From assembly GCA_030697205.1 (NCBI GenBank), contig JAUYQP010000013.1, positions 1-64,000 on the forward strand: a DNA stretch of 64,000 nucleotides, read 5' to 3'. This stretch comes from Mycobacteriales bacterium (GTDB taxonomy: Bacteria > Actinomycetota > Actinomycetes > Mycobacteriales > SCTD01). The notes under the pieces were generated by a model that saw nothing but the letters and a program-made list of their open reading frames with translations, was not told the DNA's origin and made no database searches. This document shows, piece by piece, positions 16,188-23,465 of this stretch. The translations under genes were made by a program, and so were the position numbers. How positions within the stretch are numbered: position 1 is the first letter of the stretch; each line of letters opens with the position of its first letter.

Positions 16188-16345
16188 CTCTTCTCCTCGT
16201 GGTGCGGCGGGCGCTCGCTCAGGAAGCGCTCGTCGTCCTGCGGGGTCTCGTCGCGCTCGACCGGCTCCGCGCGGGGCTCCTCGCCGGGCGGCGTCGCGCC
16301 CGGCGGACCCACCGCCCGCCGCCTGCGTCTGCCCGCCTCCGCCAC
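16184..16345 (-). CDS. Small acidic/basic hypothetical protein, convergent with mscL
   Basis: A 53-aa open frame, too short for many gene finders. It starts VAEAGRRRRRAVGPPGA, has an acidic middle, and ends RFLSERPPHHEEKS. Its stop codon overlaps the mscL stop on the other strand. The biased charge pattern (basic start, acidic end) and high GC3 look protein-like, and short proteins with a similar ERPPH-type end seem familiar from actinobacteria, but I cannot name a family. Moderate confidence that it is translated. Confidence 0.45.
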   Translation of the reverse strand: MAEAGRRRRRAVGPPGATPPGEEPRAEPVERDETPQDDERFLSERPPHHEEKS

Positions 16346-16386
16346 CCCGCCGAGGCTAGTCGCGGCCCGGTAGCCTGGGTCGGCCA

Positions 16387-16459
16387 GCCTCCGTAGCTCA
16401 GTGGATAGAGCGCCTCCGTCCTAAGGAGGGCGTCGGGAGTTCGATTCTCTCCGGGGGCA
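16387..16459 (+). tRNA. tRNA-Arg (anticodon CCT)
   Basis: A 73-nt cloverleaf. Acceptor stem GCCTCCG/CGGGGGC, anticodon stem CCTCC/GGAGG with loop GTCCTAA giving anticodon CCT, which reads AGG. T-loop TTCGATT. A TAGCCT box at 16371-16376, 10 nt before the first base, is the likely -10. No CCA is encoded. Confidence 0.95.
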
Positions 16460-16607
16460 CCCCCTCCTCGTGCAGGCGACGTCATGTCGGGGATGACGAC
16501 GTGTGCTGCCCGGCCCGTGAGGGCCAGCAGAGTCTGGTCCTGCTGACCGTGGCAACAGGTCCCGACGGACCATGTACTCAGGTGTCTGCACTGCCGATGG
16601 TGTCCGG

Positions 16608-17051
16608 GTGACCGACCACGACTCCCTGACCCGGTCGACCGCGCACGTCGAGGCGCCTGTCGGCAGCATCCCCACCCAGCGCGTCCCCGCGCGGGAGGCC
16701 CGCTACGCCGCGGCCCCGCTCGACCTCGCCGACCCCGGCGTGCTGCTGCGGTCCTGGATGCAGACCCTCCACGGCCCGGGGCTCGACCCGCGACCGCGCA
16801 CCACCGGCCCGCTGCCGAGCGCGCGCCAGCTGCTCCCGACGGTGCTGTCCTGGCACGTCGCCTACGCCGTGATCGCGCTCGCAGGCGCCCTGGCCGTGCA
16901 GCGCAGCGGCTCCGGGTCGGTCGTCGCCGACGAGCTCGCCGCCGCCGGGCGACCCGGTCTCGTCGTCGCGACGCTGCTGCTGTGGTGGGGCGGGGTGGCC
17001 GCGGCGACGGTGCTGTGGTGGGCCGGGGTCGCGAGCACCCGGAACCGCTAG
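16608..17051 (+). CDS. Hypothetical membrane protein with two C-terminal TM segments
   Basis: A 147-aa protein: about 80 hydrophilic residues with many Pro/Arg, then two hydrophobic segments (VLSWHVAYAVIALAGALAV and LVVATLLLWWGGVAAATVLWW). No family recognised. I prefer the GTG at 16608 because a GATGGT box lies 6 nt before it; an ATG at 16572 would add 12 residues. It ends 4 nt inside the 3' end of mftF (convergent). Confidence 0.6.
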   Translation: MTDHDSLTRSTAHVEAPVGSIPTQRVPAREARYAAAPLDLADPGVLLRSWMQTLHGPGLDPRPRTTGPLPSARQLLPTVLSWHVAYAVIALAGALAVQRSGSGSVVADELAAAGRPGLVVATLLLWWGGVAAATVLWWAGVASTRNR

Positions 17052-18433
17052 TCGGGTCGTCGCAGCGACGGCAGCAGCGGTCGTGCGGTGCGGTGCCTGA
17101 GCGCACCGGCCCAGACCCCGAGGCCGTAGGCGAGCTCGTCCACCGCGCGGACCGCCGTCCACCGCACCGGGTCCACCGGCGGGCGCAGCCGGGCCCACTC
17201 GACGACGTGCGGGAGCACCGCGAGGGCGACGCCCGTGCGGCCACGGACCAGCAGCGGCGCGAGCGAGCCGAGGACCCGGCCGAGCCGCTGGGCGGTCCCG
17301 CTGACGCCCTGCGCGACCGTGACGGCGGCGACCTCACCGGGCAGCCCGTCGAGCTGTCGGGCGAGCCTCACCGTCGGGACGGCGGCGGCCAGCAGCGCCG
17401 GCCCCGGCCGGCGGGTCAGCAGCAGCGCGACGACGGCGGTCGGCCACGGGCGCAGCACCAGGTGGGTGAGGCGCACCCCGTGGCGCGTCGCGAGGGGCGC
17501 GGCCGAGGTGCCGTAGCGGAACCGCCTCGTGAGCACACCCCGCCAGGTCTCGGGCTCGACGTGGGCCACCTCCACCGACGGGTCGTAGCGCACCGTCCAG
17601 CCCGCGTCGTGCAGCCGCCACGCCAGGTCGACGTCCTCGCCGTAGCGCAGCGCCGGGTCGAAGGCCGGCTCCGGCAGGGCTGCGACCCGCACGAGCAGCG
17701 CGGCGGTCGGGACGTAGGCGACGGCACCGCCCGGTCGCACCCGAGCCGGGTGCGCGCCGAGGTCGAGCGGGCTGCGGGCCGCCGACACCCGCCCCCGCAC
17801 GGTCGGCCCCGCCGTCCCCACCACTCGCGGCGCGACCGCCGCGACAGCCGGGTCGGCGAGGTGCCCCAGCAGCCGTGACAGCCAGTCCGCCGGGGGGCGG
17901 CAGTCGCTGTCGACGAAGGCGGCGTACGCCGTGCCCGTGTGCGCGAGCCCGCTCGTGCGAGCGGCCCCCGGCCCCCCGCAGGTCTCGCGCCGGACGAGTC
18001 GGGCGCCGTGCCGCGCGACGACCGCCGCGACCGCTGCGGGGTCGAGCGACCCGTCATCGACGACGACCACCGGAGCCGCCCGGCCGAGGGCGGTGAGGCA
18101 ACCGTCGAGCTCAGCGGCCCGGTCCTTCACGGGCACGACGACGGTCACGTCGGCCACCGCAGCCGGCCGTGGCCGGGGGTGGGCGAGGCCGCCGTCGAGC
18201 AGGGTGCGCGCCAGTCGCTGCGAGCCGACCCGCCCCTGCGCGAGGCCGGCGAGCACGGCACCCGCGGTCGGCCCGAGCCGCAGCAGCCGACCCGGGTCAC
18301 CGCCGAGCAGCACCCGCCCGTCGGCCGACCGCCGCACCCGCGGGTCGAGGTGCACCGGCAATCCCTCGGGCAGCCGGTCCGACAGCGGACCCGCAGGGCG
18401 GTCGCTCCGGGCAGCCGGACCGCCCGGTGTCAC
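17048..18433 (-). CDS. mftF: Mycofactocin glycosyltransferase MftF
   Basis: A 461-aa family 2 glycosyltransferase. The N-terminal 80 residues carry the MftF-type start (LPEGLPVHLDPRVRRSADGR, GRVLLGGDPGRLLRL). The GT-A domain follows with VTVVVPVKDRAAELDGCL, VDDGS, FVDSDCRPP (acidic metal/donor site) and YGEDVDLAWRLHDAGW; the C-terminus is hydrophobic. MftF adds a beta-1,4-linked oligoglucose chain to premycofactocin. Its GTG overlaps the SDR stop (GTGA). It closes the minus-strand mycofactocin operon. Confidence 0.92.
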   Translation of the reverse strand: MTPGGPAARSDRPAGPLSDRLPEGLPVHLDPRVRRSADGRVLLGGDPGRLLRLGPTAGAVLAGLAQGRVGSQRLARTLLDGGLAHPRPRPAAVADVTVVVPVKDRAAELDGCLTALGRAAPVVVVDDGSLDPAAVAAVVARHGARLVRRETCGGPGAARTSGLAHTGTAYAAFVDSDCRPPADWLSRLLGHLADPAVAAVAPRVVGTAGPTVRGRVSAARSPLDLGAHPARVRPGGAVAYVPTAALLVRVAALPEPAFDPALRYGEDVDLAWRLHDAGWTVRYDPSVEVAHVEPETWRGVLTRRFRYGTSAAPLATRHGVRLTHLVLRPWPTAVVALLLTRRPGPALLAAAVPTVRLARQLDGLPGEVAAVTVAQGVSGTAQRLGRVLGSLAPLLVRGRTGVALAVLPHVVEWARLRPPVDPVRWTAVRAVDELAYGLGVWAGALRHRTARPLLPSLRRPD

Positions 18434-19206
18434 AGCGACAGGCCGCCGTCGACGGCGAGCGTCGCCCCCGTCACGGCGCCGCTGCCCGCACCCGCCAGCC
18501 ACACGATCGCGGCAGCCACCTCAGCCGGGTCGACGAGCCGCCCGAGCGGCTGCTGGCTCGCGAAGTCGTGGGCGGACTCGAGCCGGTAGAGCCGGGCGCT
18601 CTCGTCGAGCACCCGCGTCTCGGTGGAGCCGGGACTCACGGCGTTGGCCGTCACGCCCGTGCCGGCGAGCTCGGCAGCCAGGCCACGGACCAGGCCGGTC
18701 ACCCCGGCCTTGGCCGCGCAGTAGGCCGCGAGCTGCGGCAGCCCTCGGGTCGCGGCGGCCGACGCGACCGCGACGAAGCGACCCGAGCGGGGCGCGGGGC
18801 GGCGTAGCAGCGCGGGCACGCCGACCCGCGCGGCCGTGACGACCCCGCCGAGGTCGACCTCCAGTACCGCGCGGACCTGCTCCTCCGGCTGCTCCCACAA
18901 CGGCACCCCGCCGGCGACGACGCCGGCGACGGCGAGCACCGCGTCGAGCCCGCCGAAGCGCTCCTCGGCGACCGCCACGGCCGCGCCCAGGGCCGCGCCG
19001 TCGCAGGTGTCCGCGACCACCGCCAGGGCCCCGGTCTCGGCGGCCAGCGCGTCGAGCTCCTCGCGGGTCCCGAGCCCGTAGGGCAGCCGCGGGTCGTCCG
19101 CGCACCGGTCGGTGGCCACCACCGCCCAGCCGTCCGCCGCGAGCGCCCGCACCGTCGCGGCCCCGATGCCGCGCGCCGCCCCCGTCACCAGCGCGACCCG
19201 CGTCAC
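18430..19206 (-). CDS. Mycofactocin-coupled short-chain dehydrogenase/reductase
   Basis: A 258-aa SDR. NAD site TGAARGIG at residues 9-16; catalytic Ser in FVAVASAAATRG and Tyr-x3-Lys in AAYCAAKAG. After the second strand (VVATDRCAD) there is an insertion, RLPYGLGTREELDALAAETG, of the type found in mycofactocin-dependent SDRs that bury their NAD so it cannot exchange and must be recycled by mycofactocin. The location between mftE and mftF agrees. The substrate, an alcohol or hydroxy acid, is unknown. Separated from mftE by 112 bp with an inverted repeat. Confidence 0.88.
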   Translation of the reverse strand: MTRVALVTGAARGIGAATVRALAADGWAVVATDRCADDPRLPYGLGTREELDALAAETGALAVVADTCDGAALGAAVAVAEERFGGLDAVLAVAGVVAGGVPLWEQPEEQVRAVLEVDLGGVVTAARVGVPALLRRPAPRSGRFVAVASAAATRGLPQLAAYCAAKAGVTGLVRGLAAELAGTGVTANAVSPGSTETRVLDESARLYRLESAHDFASQQPLGRLVDPAEVAAAIVWLAGAGSGAVTGATLAVDGGLSL

Positions 19207-19240
19207 GGCTGCCCCTCCGTCGTACGCCCCTCATCCGCGA

Positions 19241-19295
19241 ATGGGGATCCCCGTTCGCACATCCGGGAGCCTGCGCGCAGAACGGGGATCCCCAT
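19241..19295. repeat. Perfect 16-bp inverted repeat between mftE and the SDR gene
   Basis: ATGGGGATCCCCGTTC at 19241-19256 is exactly complementary to 19280-19295, with a 23-nt loop. Each arm also contains the palindrome GGGGATCCCC. It is the only real gap in the mycofactocin operon and could reduce read-through into SDR-mftF, stabilise the upstream mRNA end, or bind a protein. Confidence 0.75.
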
Positions 19296-19318
19296 ACGCA
19301 CCAAGGTGTGCAGCCGCG

Positions 19319-20002
19319 TCATGCGGGCTCGACCGTCAGCCAGGCGACGACGGTGGCCTCCAGGTCGTCGACGGCCTCGGCGAGCAGCGCGCGGCCCTCC
19401 TCCGCCGAGGCCCCCGCGGGGTCGCCGAGGACGCCGTTGGTCGAGACGGCGCGCAGGCCGTCGCGCCGCAGCGCGGGCAGGATCTCAGCCAGCGGCGCGA
19501 CCTCGCCCGCGTCGCGCGCAGGCCCCACCCGTGAGGGGTCGAGCGCGAGCTGCACCGAGGTCTCGGTGCGGCCGGCGTGGGCGTCGCCGCGCCAGCGCGG
19601 GGCCCAGACGAGCACGTCGCGCGACTCGGCCCGCAGCCGCGCGGCCGCGGCGGCGAGGGTCGGCGCGTTGCCGCCGTGGCCGTTGACGAGCAGCACGTGG
19701 CGGAAGGTCTCCGTCGCCGAGCGCACCAGCTCGATGAGCAGCAGCTCGAGCGCCTCGTGACCGATCGACAGCGTCCCGGCAAAACCGGCGTGCTCGCCGC
19801 TCGCGCCGTAGGGCACGGCCGGGGCGACGACGACGTCGGTACGCCGCTCGGCGAGGCCGTGCGCGAGAGCGACCGCGATGTCGGTGTCGGTCGACAGCGG
19901 CAGGTGGGGGCCGTGCTGCTCGGTCGACCCGAGCGGCACGGCCAGGACCTCGTCGGGGACGGCCGGCCAGGTCAGGTCGCCCAGCCGCGCACCCGCCGTC
20001 AC
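19319..20002 (-). CDS. mftE: Mycofactocin precursor peptide peptidase MftE (creatininase family)
   Basis: A 227-aa creatininase-family metallopeptidase. Metal ligands are visible in PLGSTEQHGPHLPLSTDTDI (Glu, His, Asp) and near VLLVNGHGGNAPTL; YGASGEHAGFAGTLSIGH is also typical. MftE releases the C-terminal Val-Tyr-derived product (AHDP) from the MftC-modified MftA peptide. The GTG at 20000-20002 overlaps the ETF-beta stop. The product then needs oxidation by MftD, which is not encoded in this window. Confidence 0.94.
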   Translation of the reverse strand: MTAGARLGDLTWPAVPDEVLAVPLGSTEQHGPHLPLSTDTDIAVALAHGLAERRTDVVVAPAVPYGASGEHAGFAGTLSIGHEALELLLIELVRSATETFRHVLLVNGHGGNAPTLAAAAARLRAESRDVLVWAPRWRGDAHAGRTETSVQLALDPSRVGPARDAGEVAPLAEILPALRRDGLRAVSTNGVLGDPAGASAEEGRALLAEAVDDLEATVVAWLTVEPA

Positions 20003-20862
20003 GTGACCGCCCAGCCGGTGCGGGCCTCGGTGAGGTAGCCGTGGCGGACGAGGAAGTCGAGCAGCACGTCGGCGGCCTCGGCGGCGTCGACCGGCCCGAC
20101 GACGGTCGGCGGCTCGTGGGAGAGCAGCGCGCCGGTGAGGGCGAGCAGCCGCTCGCGGGGCGAGCCGGTCGGGGGCGCGACGTGGCGCGGGCGGGGCCGC
20201 GAGGCGCGGGCCGCGACGACCCGCACCCGCGACGGGCCGACGGCCACCGGGGCGACCGGGACCTCGAGCGACGCCGCGGCCAGGGCGGCGGGCAGCGGCG
20301 CGCGACGCAAACGCACCCCCGCGCCCTCGACCGAGCAGACCGCCGGGGTCGGCACCCGCATCCGCTCGCGGCGGCCGAGGTCGAGCCGTCGCTCGGCGAG
20401 CAGCTCGCCGTCGACGAGCTCGAGGGAGACCAGGCCGGGGGCCTGCACGCAGCCGAGCTCGTGGGCGACGAAGGCCGGCAGCGCACCCGTCCCCCGGTCG
20501 GCGCTGCGGTCCGCGCAGAGCACCAGGTCGGGGCGCTCGCCGCCCAGGGCCGCGACCAGCGCGCGGGCGAGGACCTGCTCGTCGGCGGCGAGCTCGTCGA
20601 CGTAGGAGGGCGTCCACGCGACCCGTCGTACGTCTGCTCCGAGGGCCGCCGCGTCGCGCAGCGAGGCGTCGACCTCGGGACCGCCTGCGGACATGGCGAG
20701 CACCGTGCCGCCGGTGGCCTCCGCGATCCGCAGCCCGTGCTCGAGCGCGGCCGCGTCGGCGGCCGACGGCGCGGCCGCGCGGGGGTCGCGCGCGACGGCA
20801 CCGGTGAGCGGGTCGACCTCGGCTCGCAGGTCGGTGCAGCGCAGCAGGACGACGACTCTCAT
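19999..20862 (-). CDS. Electron transfer flavoprotein beta subunit (mycofactocin-associated, FixA-like)
   Basis: A 287-aa ETF-beta with the nucleotide-binding Rossmann-like fold: LLRCTDLRAEVDPLTG at the start, ALEHGLRIAEATGG, and PDLVLCADRSADRGTGALPAF. The usual C-terminal arm that contacts the alpha subunit is present but rich in Pro/Arg (RASRPRPRHVAPPTG). It pairs with the alpha subunit encoded three genes upstream. Together with FixC and FixX this forms a FixABCX-type set. Four-nt overlap with mftE and 4-nt spacing to fixX show operon membership. Confidence 0.88.
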   Translation of the reverse strand: MRVVVLLRCTDLRAEVDPLTGAVARDPRAAAPSAADAAALEHGLRIAEATGGTVLAMSAGGPEVDASLRDAAALGADVRRVAWTPSYVDELAADEQVLARALVAALGGERPDLVLCADRSADRGTGALPAFVAHELGCVQAPGLVSLELVDGELLAERRLDLGRRERMRVPTPAVCSVEGAGVRLRRAPLPAALAAASLEVPVAPVAVGPSRVRVVAARASRPRPRHVAPPTGSPRERLLALTGALLSHEPPTVVGPVDAAEAADVLLDFLVRHGYLTEARTGWAVT

Positions 20863-20866
20863 CGGC

Positions 20867-21172
20867 TCACCCGTGCCGGAAGACGACGCCGTGGCCGCCG
20901 TCGGGGTAGGACCACGACAGCGCGCCCTCGCTGTTGCACACCTGGTAGCAGGTGCCGCACTCGAAGCACTGCTCGTAGTTGAACAGGATGCCGCCGTCGC
21001 TGGTCGGCGCGAACAGGTCGGCCGGGCAGGCCGTCACGCAGGCCTTGGTGGTGCAGGACCGGCACACGTCGCTGTCCACGACGATGTGGGCGCGCTCCGC
21101 GACCCGGAACTCCACCGTCGCCATCCGGTCCTCGAACGCGATGCCGTCGTACGCCTGAGAGCTGTCGCTCAC
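20867..21172 (-). CDS. FixX-type 4Fe-4S ferredoxin
   Basis: A 101-aa ferredoxin-like protein with Cys motifs CRSCTTKACVTACP and CFECGTCYQVCN. FixX and the C-terminal domain of ETF-quinone oxidoreductase have this form and pass electrons from FixC flavin to quinone or ferredoxin. Its ATG overlaps the fixC stop (ATGA). Confidence 0.92.
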   Translation of the reverse strand: MSDSSQAYDGIAFEDRMATVEFRVAERAHIVVDSDVCRSCTTKACVTACPADLFAPTSDGGILFNYEQCFECGTCYQVCNSEGALSWSYPDGGHGVVFRHG

Positions 21173-22482
21173 CGGAACACCCTCCCGCCCGCGATCGCGT
21201 CCGCGGCAAGGTGCCGCAGCTTGACGCCGTTGCGCTTCGCCGACCGGCGCAGCAGCGCCAGCGCGCCCGGCTTCGCGGTCGGGTTGGTCACCGTGAACAG
21301 CCCCTCGACGAGGTCCGCGACCAGCCCCGGGTAGCGCTGCTGCACCCGCTCGCTGAGCACCAGCCCCGGCGCACCCCGCAGGCGCTTGTGGTCCTGGAGC
21401 ACGAAGGTCGACTCAAGGTCCCGACGGTACGCCGACAAGGCCCGCCTCGAGCTGTCCCCCTGCTGCGCCGCCGCCGCGGCCGTGCGCCCGGCTGCGAGAC
21501 CGGAGCCGATCGCGAAGTTGACGCCCTCGAGCCAGATGCCCGCAGCGAGCGTCATGCCGGCCGCGTCGCCCGTGACGAGCATCCCGTCGATGGCGAGCTC
21601 GGGGAAGGCGTCGTAGCCACCCTCGGGGATGAGGTGGGCGGTGTACTCCTTGACGCTCGCCCCCCGCAGCCACGGGGCGACCGCCGGGTGGGCCTTGAGG
21701 TCCGCGACGAGCTGCTCGGGGCGGACCTTCGCGGCGGCGAGGTGCTCGAGGGAGACGACGACGCCGACCGAGACGGTGTCGCGGTTGGTGTAGAGGAAGC
21801 CGCCGCCCGGGATCCCGCGGGTGCAGCCGAGGATCTCGACGTCGACGCCCTCGTCACCGCTCACCCCGAAGCGCTCGTCGATGACGTCGCGCGGCAGCGC
21901 CAGCACCTCCTTCACCCCGAGGGTGTGGTGCGTGGCGTCGGCGCGCGGCAGCAGGCCGGCCTCCTTGGCGAGGAAGCTGTTGACGCCGTCGGCCGCGACG
22001 ACGACGGCCGCGCGCAGGTCGCCGTCGGGCCGGTCGGTGCGGACCCCGACGACCTTCCCGGTCTCGTCGCGGAGCAGCCCGGTGGCGACCGTGCTCGTCA
22101 CGAGATGCGCGCCGGCCTCGACAGCCTTGCCCGCGAGCCAGCTGTCGAAGTCGGCGCGGAAGGTCGTGCAGCCGTTGTAGGGCGCCTGCCCCCACGCGGC
22201 CGTGCGGAAGTCGACGGTGAGGGCCTGCGTCTCGGTGAGGACCATCGTCGAGCGCCGGGTCACCCAGCGCTGGAAGGGGACCTCCTCCCACCACCGCGGC
22301 AGGACCTCGTCGAGGACCCGGCCGTAGACGACGCCGCCGTAGGCGTTCTTCGAGCCGGGGAAGGGCCCGCGCTCCAGCAGCACGACGCGCGCGCCGGCTC
22401 GGGCAGCAGTCAGCGCGGCCGAGGACCCGGCCGGTCCGGCGCCGACGACGATGACGTCGTAGTCGTGTGAGGCGTCGTTCAC
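21169..22482 (-). CDS. FixC-like FAD-dependent ETF:quinone oxidoreductase
   Basis: A 437-aa flavoprotein. Dinucleotide motif DVIVVGAGPAGSSAAL at residues 9-24, ERGPFPGSKNAYGGVVYG, then AADGVNSFLAKEAG, and the late FAD motif DGMLVTGDAAGMTLAAG. It matches FixC / ETF-QO, which accepts electrons from ETF and reduces quinone with FixX. The GTG at 22480-22482 overlaps the ETF-alpha stop (GTGA). No nif genes are present, so a nitrogen-fixation role is unlikely; the mycofactocin operon gives the context. Confidence 0.92.
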   Translation of the reverse strand: MNDASHDYDVIVVGAGPAGSSAALTAARAGARVVLLERGPFPGSKNAYGGVVYGRVLDEVLPRWWEEVPFQRWVTRRSTMVLTETQALTVDFRTAAWGQAPYNGCTTFRADFDSWLAGKAVEAGAHLVTSTVATGLLRDETGKVVGVRTDRPDGDLRAAVVVAADGVNSFLAKEAGLLPRADATHHTLGVKEVLALPRDVIDERFGVSGDEGVDVEILGCTRGIPGGGFLYTNRDTVSVGVVVSLEHLAAAKVRPEQLVADLKAHPAVAPWLRGASVKEYTAHLIPEGGYDAFPELAIDGMLVTGDAAGMTLAAGIWLEGVNFAIGSGLAAGRTAAAAAQQGDSSRRALSAYRRDLESTFVLQDHKRLRGAPGLVLSERVQQRYPGLVADLVEGLFTVTNPTAKPGALALLRRSAKRNGVKLRHLAADAIAGGRVFR

Positions 22483-23465
22483 GGGGTGACTCCCAGCCGC
22501 TCGGCGAGCTCGTCGAGCAGGGCGCGCGCGTCGGTGACGAGACCGAGGTCGGCCATCGCGGTCATCGGGCACGACGGGTCGAGGTTGACGCTGACGACGT
22601 GGCGCGGGGCGCCGAGGCCGCCGGTGTGCTGACCCGCGCCGGCGACGCCGAGTGCGAGGTAGAGCTCGGGGTCGACGCTCACCCCGGTCGTGCCGATCTG
22701 GCGGTCGTGGTGGACCCAGCCCGCGTCGGTGACGACCCGGGTCGCACCGGTGCTCGCACCGAGCCGGGTGGCGAGGGCTCGCAGCAGGTCGAAGGTCTGC
22801 CGGGCGGTCGCGTCGTCGGCGCCGTGCGGGACGAGGCCGGCGCCGCCGCCGACGACCCGCGCGGCCTCCGAGAGGTCCATCGTCTCGGGGTCGGGCGGCA
22901 GCACCGCGAGCCGCTCCGCATCGACGCCGCCGCTCGCATCGAGCAGCAGCTCGAGCAGCTCGCCGTTGGTCGGGCGCAGCGGGCTGCGGCAGCCCGGCAG
23001 CAGCGTCACGACGGCCGGGCCGTCGCAGCGCACGTCGACGTCGAGCCGACCGTCGAGGCGCGACAGGGTCGCGGTGACTCCGTCGTCGTCGACACCCGCC
23101 GCCGAGGCCCAGGCCAGGAGGGGCCGGTCGAGCGCGGCGGCCAGCCGGGGCGCGAAGTCGCGACCGTCCGGGCTCGCCGGCAGCACGACCAGGCGCACGT
23201 CGCGCAGCAGCGGCACGAGCGCCGCCGACAGGCCGGCGGGTGCGGCACCGGCGGTCTCGGCGTACCACGTGCGGGTGGCCCCGAGCTCGGCCGCGGCCTC
23301 CGCGGTGCCCGAGCCGACGAGCAGCACCCGACCGCTCGCCTCCGCCGCCGCCTCCGCCGCTCCGACCGGGAGCTGGCCCGCGCGCACGATGACGAGCGCG
23401 AGCCGGCTCACCTGCAGCGGCTCGACCTCGGCGGTCGCGCCGAGATGGGTGGAGGTCACGGTCAC
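22479..23465 (-). CDS. Electron transfer flavoprotein alpha subunit (mycofactocin-associated, FixB-like)
   Basis: A 328-aa ETF-alpha. The C-terminal FAD-binding domain is clear: VTDAGWVHHDRQIGTTGVSV, PELYLALGVAGAGQHTGGLG and VSVNLDPSCPMTAMADLG. Compared with the general ETF-alpha pattern (RQVGQTG, SGAIQH) several FAD-contact residues differ, in keeping with a dedicated subfamily. Overlaps fixC and the OYE gene by 4 nt each. Confidence 0.9.
   Translation of the reverse strand: MTVTSTHLGATAEVEPLQVSRLALVIVRAGQLPVGAAEAAAEASGRVLLVGSGTAEAAAELGATRTWYAETAGAAPAGLSAALVPLLRDVRLVVLPASPDGRDFAPRLAAALDRPLLAWASAAGVDDDGVTATLSRLDGRLDVDVRCDGPAVVTLLPGCRSPLRPTNGELLELLLDASGGVDAERLAVLPPDPETMDLSEAARVVGGGAGLVPHGADDATARQTFDLLRALATRLGASTGATRVVTDAGWVHHDRQIGTTGVSVDPELYLALGVAGAGQHTGGLGAPRHVVSVNLDPSCPMTAMADLGLVTDARALLDELAERLGVTP

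Noticed and set aside
19999-22482. FixABCX-like genes as a nitrogen-fixation module
   Set aside because: No nif genes are present and the genes are translationally coupled to mycofactocin genes. The Fix names describe the protein type only.
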